From: Candidatus Izemoplasma sp.
Lineage (GTDB): Bacteria; Bacillota_I; Bacilli_A; Izemoplasmatales; Izemoplasmataceae
Assembly (NCBI GenBank): GCA_029939615.1
Contig: JAOZSP010000006.1
Coordinates: 1-13,016, forward strand
Reading direction: 5' to 3'
DNA length: 13,016 nucleotides
The notes beneath the pieces were generated by a model that saw only the letters and a list, made by a program, of their open reading frames with translations, did not search any database and was not told the origin of the DNA. Positions 7,051 to 13,016 of this stretch are shown here, one piece after another. Every line of letters begins with the position of its first letter. The first letter of the stretch is position 1. Made by a program: the position numbers and the translations under genes.

Positions 7051-8748
7051 TTAGATATTGTTAATGATTTTCAAAACTGAATCTTTAATTATTTTGTTCT
7101 TATTTATTGATAAATCTAAACTCTTATCTAAAACACCAATATAAATTTTTAATTTAGGTTCTGTCCCACTCGGTCTTAAAACAAACCAAGATCCATCTTC
7201 TAATACAAATTTTAATACGTTTGATTTAGGCAATAATATATCTTCTTCTTTATTTAACATATATCGTTTACTAACTAAATAATCTTCTACTGTTACAACA
7301 CCTAAAGTGCCAATCTTCAAAGGCTTATTTTCACGGAATGATGAAATAATTTGTTTTATTTTCTCTTCACCACTCGCTCCTTCTAAAGCGATATTTACTA
7401 AATCTTCTTTGTAGTAACCAAATCTTTCATATAAAGATAACAGGTAATCATAAAGTGTTTTATTTTTAAGGATTCCTAAGTTAGCTATTTCACTTATTAA
7501 CAATAGTGCTTGAATACTATCTTTATCTCTAACAAAGTCTTTTACAACATATCCATAACTTTCTTCATATCCAAACATAAATTCATATTCACTATCTTCA
7601 ATCTCTTTTGCTTTTTCACCAATAAATTTAAATCCAGTTAAAGTACTTTCTACTTCCATTCCATAATGTTTAGCTATTACTGCACCAAATTCACTTGTTA
7701 CAACTGTATTATATACTTTACCTTTCAACGGTAAAGTTCCTTGTTCTTTTCTTTTACGCAGAATATAATCTACCATTATTGCCCCTGTTTGATTTCCTGT
7801 TAGTAAAATATATTCATTATTATGTTTTACAGCTACACCTAATCTATCAGCATCAGGATCAGTTGCTATTAGAATATCTGCATTGTGCTCTTTACCATAT
7901 TTAATCGCATACTCAAAAGCCTCTTTATTCTCAGGATTGGGACTTGCTACAGTCCCAAAATCAGGGTCAGGAACCATTTGTTCAATAACAGGGATAACAT
8001 TATATCCATTCCTTTGTAATGATTCTAGCCCAACAACAGCGCTTGTACCGTGTAAAGGAGTAAACACTATTTTTACTTTTTTATCTAAATCTTGATTTAA
8101 TTGCACAGTATCAACTGCATTTAAATAAATTTCATCAATTTCTTTTCCGATAATTTCAATTAACCCTTTTTCAACAGCTTTGTCGTATTCAACATACTCA
8201 ATTGAAAAAACATCATTTACACTATTTACATGATCAATTACGATATCTGCGTATTTAGGAACTAACTGACAACCATCTTCATCATATATTTTATATCCGT
8301 TATATTTTGGAGGATTATGCGACGCAGTAACTACAATTCCACCTATAGCATTTAAATGTCTAACAGCAAAACTTAGTTCTGGAGTTGGTCTTAAACTTTC
8401 AAAAATATAAGATTTTATTCCAAAACTAGCTAATACACCAGCACTCTCTTTAGCAAACTCAACACTTTTATGACGGTTATCATGAGCGATTACTACTCCC
8501 CTCATGCAACCTTCAGGATATTTCAAACTCAAATATTTCCCAAATCCGTAATTTGCTTTTCTAATTGTGTATTTATTCATTCTATTTATACCAACACCAA
8601 TAATTCCACGCATTCCACCTGTACCAAACTCAAGAGTTTTGTAAAAAGCATCCTTTTTCGCCTCATTATTCATACTGACTAATTCATTTTTTAGCTCGTT
8701 ATCTAGCCCTTTAAAGGCACTCCACTTATCAAATTCTTCTATAAACAT
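7051..8748 (-). CDS. pgcA: Alpha-phosphoglucomutase (phosphohexomutase family)
   Basis: Interconverts glucose-1-phosphate and glucose-6-phosphate in the cytoplasm, linking glycogen breakdown to glycolysis. The length of 565 residues and the sequence match the Bacillus PgcA-type enzymes. Numbering from the GTG three codons upstream, all four active-site loops are visible: TASHNPP with phosphoserine Ser146, the Mg2+-binding DPDADR (300-305), the sugar-specificity loop GYEESYG (396-402), and the phosphate-binding RPSGTEPK (528-535). The ATG at 8748 is preferred since AGGAG lies 8 nt upstream; the GTG at 8757 sits directly on that ribosome site. It has its own promoter and probably heads the rnf transcript. 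Phosphomannomutase activity cannot be excluded. Confidence 0.95.
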   Translation of the reverse strand: MFIEEFDKWSAFKGLDNELKNELVSMNNEAKKDAFYKTLEFGTGGMRGIIGVGINRMNKYTIRKANYGFGKYLSLKYPEGCMRGVVIAHDNRHKSVEFAKESAGVLASFGIKSYIFESLRPTPELSFAVRHLNAIGGIVVTASHNPPKYNGYKIYDEDGCQLVPKYADIVIDHVNSVNDVFSIEYVEYDKAVEKGLIEIIGKEIDEIYLNAVDTVQLNQDLDKKVKIVFTPLHGTSAVVGLESLQRNGYNVIPVIEQMVPDPDFGTVASPNPENKEAFEYAIKYGKEHNADILIATDPDADRLGVAVKHNNEYILLTGNQTGAIMVDYILRKRKEQGTLPLKGKVYNTVVTSEFGAVIAKHYGMEVESTLTGFKFIGEKAKEIEDSEYEFMFGYEESYGYVVKDFVRDKDSIQALLLISEIANLGILKNKTLYDYLLSLYERFGYYKEDLVNIALEGASGEEKIKQIISSFRENKPLKIGTLGVVTVEDYLVSKRYMLNKEEDILLPKSNVLKFVLEDGSWFVLRPSGTEPKLKIYIGVLDKSLDLSINKNKIIKDSVLKIINNI

Positions 8749-8784
8749 TTTTAGCACTCCTTTCGTGAAAAAATTACGCTTAAT

Positions 8785-8813
8785 ATTATAACAATAAAAG
8801 ACATATTTTACAA
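8785..8813 (-). promoter_or_regulatory. Promoter for the pgm-rnf operon
   Basis: Minus-strand TTGTAA (8813-8808), 17-nt spacer, TATAAT (8790-8785). The -35 box lies inside the peroxiredoxin terminator hairpin, so terminator and promoter share bases. The start codon is about 37 nt below the -10 box. Confidence 0.65.
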
Positions 8814-8829
8814 TGTAAAATAGTCTTTT
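8796..8829 (-). terminator. Terminator after the peroxiredoxin gene
   Basis: Stem AAAAGAC/GTCTTTT (7 bp) plus TATTTTAC/GTAAAATA (8 bp) separated by one bulged base, 3-nt loop, followed on the minus strand by TTTTATTGTTAT. It begins 38 nt after the peroxiredoxin stop. Confidence 0.7.
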
Positions 8830-8866
8830 ATACTTAAGTAAACAAATAACTACTTAATATTATCTT

Positions 8867-9442
8867 CTATAAAAATTCATCTCCAGGAGTCCAGCCACAA
8901 GGAACCATTTTACCTTCATACTCGTTTTGAAAAACTTCTAAAGTTCTTAAAACTTCGTCAACATTTCTTCCACCTTCACCATGATTAACATGAGCAGCCT
9001 TTAAAGTACCATCAGGTGCAATAATAAAAGTACCACGCCACGATACACCTTTTTCTTCATCTAGTAAGCCATATGCCTCACTTACAATATGATTGTTGTC
9101 AGAAGCATGGATATGATTTAGTCTTCCTAGATCTTTTCTATCTTGCCAAGCTAAGTGACTAAAAATACTATCAGTTGAGGTAGCAATTAACACAGAATTC
9201 TTTTTTTCGAATTCCTTATTCAAAATATTAAATCTTTGAATTTCTGTTGGACAAACAAAAGTAAAGTCTAATGGATAAAAATATAATACTACCCATTTTC
9301 CAGTTTCTAATAGTTCATCTAAATTTACTTTACCAAACCGATCAATATAATCGCCTTCAGGCATTACAGCGTCCATTTCAAATTTCGGTGCAGGTTTACC
9401 TACTTTAGCGCCAGTCACATAAAAATCGTTATCATATTTCAT
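8867..9442 (-). CDS. Typical 2-Cys peroxiredoxin (AhpC/Prx1 class)
   Basis: Reduces hydrogen peroxide and organic peroxides in the cytoplasm. The peroxidatic Cys64 sits in the class signature FYPLDFTFVCPTEI, and a candidate resolving Cys182 lies in the C-terminal VPCGWTPGDEF. The resolving Cys is normally seen as VCPxxW, so VPC is shifted by one position compared with the usual AhpC pattern. The length of 191 residues is normal for the class, so the protein is complete. The ATG has a full AGGAGG site 8 nt upstream. It is a single-gene unit with its own promoter and terminator. No AhpF-like reductase or thioredoxin gene is nearby, so the electron donor is unknown. A peroxide defence gene suits an anaerobe that meets oxygen. 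Confidence 0.95.
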   Translation of the reverse strand: MKYDNDFYVTGAKVGKPAPKFEMDAVMPEGDYIDRFGKVNLDELLETGKWVVLYFYPLDFTFVCPTEIQRFNILNKEFEKKNSVLIATSTDSIFSHLAWQDRKDLGRLNHIHASDNNHIVSEAYGLLDEEKGVSWRGTFIIAPDGTLKAAHVNHGEGGRNVDEVLRTLEVFQNEYEGKMVPCGWTPGDEFL

Positions 9443-9482
9443 ATTTAATTACCTCCTAAAATAAATTTTAATTTACTCTTAA

Positions 9483-9511
9483 ATTTTACTCGAAATTTGA
9501 ATTAATTACAA
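9483..9511 (-). promoter_or_regulatory. Promoter for the peroxiredoxin gene
   Basis: Minus-strand TTGTAA (9511-9506), 17-nt spacer, TAAAAT (9488-9483), about 40 nt before the start codon. The same TTGTAA -35 hexamer occurs at the phosphoglucomutase promoter. Confidence 0.6.
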
Positions 9512-9528
9512 ATGTTACGCTAACATTT
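9510..9528. promoter_or_regulatory. Palindrome beside the peroxiredoxin -35 box, candidate operator
   Basis: Perfect 8-bp inverted repeat AAATGTTA-CGC-TAACATTT that overlaps the outer two bases of the -35 box. Position and symmetry suit a dimeric regulator acting on the peroxiredoxin promoter. It does not match the PerR consensus as I know it. A hairpin role on the plus strand is possible, since T-rich sequence follows it, but no plus-strand gene needs a terminator here. Confidence 0.4.
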
Positions 9529-9801
9529 TTCTTTTTCATATATATCATCATTTATTGTTATATGGTCAGCCATCTAGTGTGGTTTCTAAAGAGGGCTAAA
9601 GTAATATTAATGTACTTAATTAATCATAATAGTAATTGTAATTACATTTTTCCGCATCCTTGTTGTGCGGATAAGTATATTCCATTAATTTATTATTATA
9701 ATTATTATTCATTTCCTATGAATTTTTACTAGGAACTCCATATTTATTGATGGTCATGTCCGCACTCGCATTGCGAAATACCTTTTTGATAGCTCTAAAA
9801 T
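9529..9801. other. Intergenic region with short hairpins, no convincing gene
   Basis: This is the larger part of the 555-bp gap between peroxiredoxin and the nucleoside phosphorylase. No reading frame has both a ribosome site and a plausible product. Visible structures: TCCGCA/TGCGGA hairpin with 9-nt loop (9651-9671); GTAATT-GT-AATTAC palindrome (9632-9645); a TTCCTA/TAGGAA inverted repeat (about 9713-9736); and TCGCA-T-TGCGA palindrome in an unusually GC-rich patch near 9757-9776. A short minus-strand frame across that patch ends in CECGHDHQ. These could be leftovers of a decayed gene or an unrecognised structured RNA. Confidence 0.4.
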
Positions 9802-9833
9802 AAAGCAAAAGCATAATTTTACGCTATTGCTTT
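9802..9833 (-). terminator. Candidate terminator downstream of the nucleoside phosphorylase
   Basis: Inverted repeat AAAGCAA-A-AGC / GCT-A-TTGCTTT: 7 bp, an A/A mismatch, 3 bp, and a 10-nt loop. The minus-strand RNA continues TTTATTTTAG. It lies about 165 nt after the phosphorylase stop, leaving room for a former gene in between. Confidence 0.45.
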
Positions 9834-9992
9834 AAATCTTTTAACTATTAGTATCCTTCCAGAAATAAATATAGGAATTACAATAACGAAGAATACAAGT
9901 AATCTTTTTTGGAAACTCCTCGAATAGCTCAAAGAAGAAAATGGAAAACGTCCGATCAGTATTAGAAAACATTTACATATTTTAGATACTTT
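9819..9992 (-). other. Possible relic of a membrane-protein C-terminus
   Basis: A 57-codon open frame between two stops, with no ATG; the only in-frame unusual start is a TTG at codon 21, without a ribosome site. Codons 31-50 encode a hydrophobic helix followed by KRFK, the look of a membrane-protein C-terminus. Its stop sits inside the candidate terminator hairpin, as it does for rnfB and glycogen phosphorylase in this window. It may be the remains of a gene once following the phosphorylase, or chance. No family was recognised. Confidence 0.2.
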
Positions 9993-9997
9993 TTAAA

Positions 9998-10813
9998 TCA
10001 CAACTCTTTAACAACCTCTTTAATCCAAAGCGCAAGTTTTTGACTTGCCTCATTCGCTACTTTCACAACATTTTCGTGTGAATGCTTAACTTTTTGAATT
10101 CCGGTTGCCATATTTGTAATAGTTGCAAAAGCCAATGTCTTAATACCTAAATAGTTACTAACGATTGTTTCAGGTACAGTACTCATTCCTACTGCATCAC
10201 TACCCATATTTTTTATCATATTTATTTCTGCTTTCGTCTCGTAATAAGGTCCCACAAAGCCAGTATATACACCCTCTACATAATCAATGTTAAGAATGTC
10301 AGCTTTTTCTTTTGCTATGTGTCTTAACTCTAAACTATATGGTTCTGTCATATCTGGAAATCTTGGGCCAAACCTTTCATCATTACTACCGATTAGCGGG
10401 TTAGATGGCATTAAATTAATAAAATCATTAACAACCATAATACTTCCTGGATGTACTTTATCAATGTTTATACCCCCACATGAGTTAGTAAGAATTAAGT
10501 TCTCTATTCCAAGTAACTTAAAAACATAAATTGGAAAAGTTATATCTTTCATCGTATAACCTTCATAGAAGTGGAATCTACCACTCATTAGTAGTACTTC
10601 CTTATTATTAAGTTTCCCACTCACTAGTTTAGAAGTGTGTCCTTTTACTGTACTTGTTTTAAAATTAGGGATGTCTTGATATTCCATTTCGATTTTATCA
10701 TCAAGTTCATCCATGATACTCGTTAATCCACTTCCTAAAATTATTGCTATTTTAGGTTTTTTATTTATCTTTGAAATTATATACTCTTTTGCTTCTAATG
10801 CTTTATTATACAT
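9998..10813 (-). CDS. punA: Purine nucleoside phosphorylase, trimeric (PNP/MTAP) class
   Basis: Cleaves inosine and guanosine with phosphate to give base and ribose-1-phosphate in purine salvage. The 271 residues match trimeric bacterial PNPs (Bacillus PupG/PunA type) rather than the hexameric DeoD class. By comparison with the human enzyme, phosphate-site residues are Ser28 (GSGL), Arg79 and His81 (SGRFHFYEGY) and Ser212 (GMSTVPE). Base-site residues are Tyr191-Glu192 (GPYYETKAE) and Asn234 (TITN), the pair typical of 6-oxopurine preference. FGPRFPDMTEPYS (148-160) is also typical. The ATG has GAGGTG 5 nt upstream. It ends in TGA at the expected length, which again argues for the standard code. 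It is probably its own transcription unit, behind the ribU terminator. Substrate range is inferred from the family. Confidence 0.94.
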   Translation of the reverse strand: MYNKALEAKEYIISKINKKPKIAIILGSGLTSIMDELDDKIEMEYQDIPNFKTSTVKGHTSKLVSGKLNNKEVLLMSGRFHFYEGYTMKDITFPIYVFKLLGIENLILTNSCGGINIDKVHPGSIMVVNDFINLMPSNPLIGSNDERFGPRFPDMTEPYSLELRHIAKEKADILNIDYVEGVYTGFVGPYYETKAEINMIKNMGSDAVGMSTVPETIVSNYLGIKTLAFATITNMATGIQKVKHSHENVVKVANEASQKLALWIKEVVKEL

Positions 10814-10830
10814 ATAACCACCTCACTAAT

Positions 10831-10836
10831 ATTATA
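10831..10836 (-). promoter_or_regulatory. -10 box for the nucleoside phosphorylase gene
   Basis: Consensus TATAAT on the minus strand directly after the ribU terminator, in the 14-nt context TTGTTATAATATTA that also forms the phosphoglucomutase -10 region. No good -35 hexamer lies at 16-18 nt, where the terminator stem sits, so promoter strength is uncertain. Confidence 0.45.
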
Positions 10837-10840
10837 ACAA

Positions 10841-10865
10841 AAAAACACAGAATTTCTGTGTTTTT
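10841..10865 (-). terminator. Terminator after ribU
   Basis: Perfect 11-bp stem AAAAACACAGA/TCTGTGTTTTT with a 3-nt loop. On the minus strand the T-tract reads TTTTTTTGTTATAAT and runs directly into the next -10 box. It starts about 30 nt after the ribU stop. Confidence 0.8.
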
Positions 10866-10895
10866 ATAAAATTGTTTTTTAGAGTGCAAAGATTT

Positions 10896-11516
10896 TTACT
10901 TTTTATCGATTTTTTTAGCTAAACTATCTATCAAATGAGAAATTCGTTTATAAACTAAGAAAGTCACAAAATATACTAAACCAGCTAATAAAAAATTAAA
11001 TGGTATCGCAGCAAAAACAATGTATTTCTCCATATAATTTTCCGCGGTAACTCCTGGAATTACTGATAGTGAAGCCAATAGTCCACTGATTTCTCCTCTA
11101 AAGAAATATTCTAAATAGAAATCTACTACGAAGAAATAATTAGCTGCAACAGCAACTAATATCCAAGAAAACGTCCCTGCAGCCATTGCAATTAAAGCAC
11201 CTTTTTTTGTATGTACTTTCTTATATATTACTGATGAAGTAACAACTGTAGCTAATCCAATTAGTAAATCTACCAATTCACCTACCATAGCGGTTGATGA
11301 AAAAGGTAATTTAATTAAAGTCCTGACAACAACAATAGCAGACCCCACAACTGGACCCATCGCAAATCCCCCAATTATTGCAGGTAAATTTGAGAATTGG
11401 ATATCTAAAAATGCAGGAAAAATAAATGGTAAGGGAAATTTTAAATAGTATAGTAAAAATGATAAAGCAGCTAAATTTGCAATTAATGTAAACTGTAGAA
11501 CTCGATTATTTTTCAT
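10896..11516 (-). CDS. ribU: RibU-type riboflavin transporter, ECF substrate-binding (S) component
   Basis: Membrane S component that binds riboflavin and works with a shared ECF energising module (EcfA/A'/T), not encoded in this window. The 206 residues contain about six hydrophobic segments. The N-terminal half has typical RibU features: a hydrophobic ALSFLLYYLKFPLPF stretch and the PAFLDIQFSNLPAIIGGFA region, with the conserved Asp and GPVVG following. The C-terminus is Lys-rich and cytoplasmic. The FMN riboswitch immediately upstream independently supports a flavin substrate. The ATG has GAGGAGG 6 nt upstream, just past the regulatory terminator. Covalent FMN is needed by RnfD and RnfG encoded in the same window. 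Riboflavin rather than FMN as substrate is inferred from the family. Confidence 0.93.
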   Translation of the reverse strand: MKNNRVLQFTLIANLAALSFLLYYLKFPLPFIFPAFLDIQFSNLPAIIGGFAMGPVVGSAIVVVRTLIKLPFSSTAMVGELVDLLIGLATVVTSSVIYKKVHTKKGALIAMAAGTFSWILVAVAANYFFVVDFYLEYFFRGEISGLLASLSVIPGVTAENYMEKYIVFAAIPFNFLLAGLVYFVTFLVYKRISHLIDSLAKKIDKK

Positions 11517-11531
11517 AATAATCCTCCTCTT

Positions 11532-11567
11532 TAAAATAAAAAAACCAACGAAATTTCTCTTCGTTAG
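11532..11567 (-). terminator. Riboswitch-controlled terminator before ribU
   Basis: Stem CTAACGAA/TTCGTTGG (8 bp with one G-T wobble) followed by TTTTTTTATTTT on the minus strand, between the FMN aptamer and the ribU ribosome site. This is the expected expression platform: termination when FMN is bound. Confidence 0.8.
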
Positions 11568-11583
11568 GCAATTAAAAAGATAT

Positions 11584-11602
11584 AAATATGGAAACCATAT
11601 TT
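11584..11602 (-). promoter_or_regulatory. Hairpin between FMN aptamer and terminator, candidate antiterminator core
   Basis: Perfect 8-bp inverted repeat AAATATGG/CCATATTT with a 3-nt loop. Flanking bases can extend it: the 3' strand of aptamer stem P1 (AAGAAGAT) can pair with ATCTTTTT just beyond the hairpin, which would compete with P1 closure. A switching role is inferred. Confidence 0.5.
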
Positions 11603-11607
11603 AAACC

Positions 11608-11713
11608 ATCTTCTTTCATCTAGACTGTACTATCGGTACTGGAATTACACCAGTTCATGCTTTATGCTCGCGGACTTTACCGCCGGTCGGGAATTGCACC
11701 CTGCCCTGAAGAT
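11608..11713 (-). ncRNA. FMN riboswitch (RFN element)
   Basis: The minus strand carries the conserved RFN blocks in order: CAGGGCAGGGTG, ATTCCCGACCGGCGG, AGTCCGCGAGC, a short variable arm, GGTGTAATTCCAGTACCGA and TAGTACAGTCTAGATG. Closing stem P1 is formed by GAAGAT/ATCTTC at the two ends. It senses FMN and, with the terminator downstream, should switch off ribU when flavin is plentiful. Confidence 0.96.
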
Positions 11714-11725
11714 TAATTCAAATAT

Positions 11726-11754
11726 AGTATATTCTAAATTATTATCTATGTCAA
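11726..11754 (-). promoter_or_regulatory. Promoter for the FMN riboswitch-ribU transcript
   Basis: Consensus TTGACA -35 (11754-11749), 17-nt spacer, TATACT -10 (11731-11726). Transcription would start only a few bases before aptamer stem P1. It is the best-matching promoter in the window. Confidence 0.8.
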
Positions 11755-11811
11755 TTAATAGTATAATAATTCAAGAGTGTTTTCTTAAATAATTTATACT
11801 CGTCAAAATGA

Positions 11812-11835
11812 AAAACGGCTATAAATAGCCGTTTT
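11812..11835 (-). terminator. Terminator of glycogen phosphorylase
   Basis: Perfect 10-bp stem AAAACGGCTA/TAGCCGTTTT with a 4-nt loop, then TTTTTCATTTTG on the minus strand. The stop codon of the gene overlaps the base of the stem. Confidence 0.8.
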
Positions 11836-13016
11836 ATTCGATTTCCTCTATATTCCATATTTCTGTAGCATATTGCTTAATTGTTCTATCACTAGAGAAA
11901 TAGCCCGATTTTGCAATGTTAACTATACATGCTTGGTACCATTTAACTTCATCTTTATAGAAATCGTTTGCCCGTGCATGTGCTTCTCTGTATCCTTCAA
12001 AGTCAAGTAAAACTAGATATTGATCCTTATTTAAAAGTCTATCACTAATTTCCTTAAATTCATCAAGTCTTTCATTTTCAAAGAATCCATTAGTTAATTG
12101 ATCAATTACTAATTGCAAGTTTTCATCCTTTTCATATACTTCTCTCGGATTATAATTACCTCTATTATATAGATTATTTACTTCTTCACTATTTAAACCA
12201 AACAATATAATGTTTTTTTCACTAACAAGTTCAGCAATTTCAACGTTTGCTCCATCCAAAGTACCTATAGTAAGGGCTCCGTTCATCATAAACTTCATAT
12301 TTCCTGTTCCACTTGCCTCTTTAGATGCAGTAGATATTTGCTCACTCAAATCACATGCTGGCATAATTAATTCTGCGTATGTTACGTTGTAGTTTTCAAC
12401 AAATACGACCTTTAATAAGTCGTTAGTATCAAGATCGGAATTCACTTTATCTGCTATTGTTGTAATTAGCTTAATTACTTTTTTTGCAAAGTGATATCCT
12501 GCTGCTGCTTTCGCACCAAAAATGAAACTATGCGGATGATAATTAGCTTTGAATTCAGGATCCGTTTTTAGTTTATTATATATATGCATTATATGTAATG
12601 CGTTCATTAACTGACGCTTATATTCATGCAGCCTTTTTACTTGAATATCAAATATACTGTGTGGGTTTAATTTTATGTTTTGTTCTTTTTCTATACGGTC
12701 AGCAAGTGCTTGTTTCTTCGCTAATTTCATATCTTTAACTAGTTTTACGTATTTCTTTGTTTCTATCTTTTCCATTATGTTCTCTAATTCATTTGGATCG
12801 TGTACCCAGTTATCAGAAACGCGATCTAATATACTACTTAGTTCTGGATTAGAATGTAATAACCAACGACGGTGAGTTATCCCATTTGTTTTATTGTTAA
12901 ATTTATTAGGATACAATTCATGAAAATCTTTCATCTCAATGTTCTTTAAGATACCAGTATGTAGCGCAGCTACCCCATTAACACCAGGTGATTCAGTTAT
13001 AGTTCAAAGTGCTGCA
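11834..13016 (-). CDS. glgP: Glycogen phosphorylase, C-terminal half; 5' part beyond the window, in-frame TGA near the edge
   Basis: PLP-dependent phosphorolysis of glycogen to glucose-1-phosphate in the cytoplasm. About 390 codons are present of a usual 750-820. The PLP-binding Lys lies in EASGTGNMKFMMNGALT; other family signatures are NKTNGITHRRWL, RLHEYKRQL and FVENYNVTYAELI. The ATG at 12934 is an internal Met, not the start: the conserved VNGVAALHTGILKN lies upstream of it in frame. Further upstream, where homologs read roughly MANLAIVGSHSVNG, this sequence has AAL-stop-TITESPGVNG, with a TGA at 13006-13004. Because the last 30 or so bases depart from the family together, an error at a sequence end is likelier than a true nonsense mutation; a pseudogene remains possible. 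The product would feed the phosphoglucomutase encoded here. Confidence 0.9.

Noticed and set aside
9520..9573. Minus-strand 17-codon frame starting MADHITIN
   Set aside because: No ribosome site and too short to support; it runs through the palindrome at the peroxiredoxin promoter.
9620..9712. Minus-strand 30-codon Asn/Tyr-rich frame starting MNNNY
   Set aside because: The purine stretch is too close to the ATG to serve as a ribosome site, and the composition matches random AT-rich sequence.
9562..9732. Plus-strand 56-codon frame starting MVSHLVWF
   Set aside because: No ribosome site, low-complexity Asn/Tyr content, opposite strand to every other gene, and overlaps antisense short frames. 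It looks like chance in AT-rich DNA.
13004..13006. TGA in glycogen phosphorylase read as tryptophan (Mycoplasma code)
   Set aside because: All Trp codons checked are TGG, and rnfC and the nucleoside phosphorylase end at TGA at the expected lengths. Homologs do not have Trp at that position.

Overview
The window is 13 kb of AT-rich DNA in which every convincing gene reads on the minus strand. Genes are packed tightly, Shine-Dalgarno sites are purine-rich (AGGAGG type), and sigma-A-like promoters have 17-nt spacers. TGG encodes tryptophan and TGA acts as a stop (ends of rnfC and of the purine nucleoside phosphorylase gene), so the standard bacterial code applies. Gene content (Rnf complex, pyruvate phosphate dikinase, an ECF riboflavin transporter subunit under an FMN riboswitch) points to a low-GC, fermentative, anaerobic or oxygen-tolerant member of the Bacillota. 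A free-living relative of the Mollicutes (Haloplasma/Izemoplasma-like) would fit, but that placement is an inference without a database search.

Layout in the direction of transcription (right to left in window coordinates): (1) the C-terminal part of glycogen phosphorylase, cut by the window edge and carrying an in-frame TGA only 11 nt from that edge; (2) a TTGACA/TATACT promoter, an FMN riboswitch, a strong terminator and a RibU-type riboflavin transporter gene; (3) a trimeric-type purine nucleoside phosphorylase; (4) about 555 bp without a convincing gene, holding hairpins and a possible gene relic; (5) a 2-Cys peroxiredoxin with its own promoter and a palindrome next to the -35 box; (6) alpha-phosphoglucomutase followed after 23 bp by rnfC-D-G-E-A, a 57-codon Cys-rich membrane protein gene, and rnfB, ending at a perfect 16-bp terminator hairpin; (7) a promoter and the N-terminal three quarters of pyruvate phosphate dikinase, running off the left edge.

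The genes make a coherent energy-metabolism set. Glycogen phosphorylase releases glucose-1-phosphate, phosphoglucomutase converts it to glucose-6-phosphate for glycolysis, and PPDK makes ATP and pyruvate from PEP, AMP and PPi. Reduced ferredoxin from pyruvate oxidation could then be oxidised by Rnf, coupling to an ion gradient and NADH. Rnf subunits D and G carry covalent FMN, which gives the flavin-controlled riboflavin uptake gene an indirect link to the operon.

The most unusual part is the distal end of the rnf operon. RnfB is only 101 residues: membrane helix plus one four-Cys Fe-S domain, with no C-terminal ferredoxin domain. Directly before it lies an unlisted 57-residue protein with the same plan (one membrane helix, then Cys residues with the same CX2CX4C spacing as RnfB). 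Four successive junctions (rnfG/E, E/A, A/orf57, orf57/B) are all TAATG stop-start overlaps, so this looks like a deliberately co-translated, variant Rnf complex.
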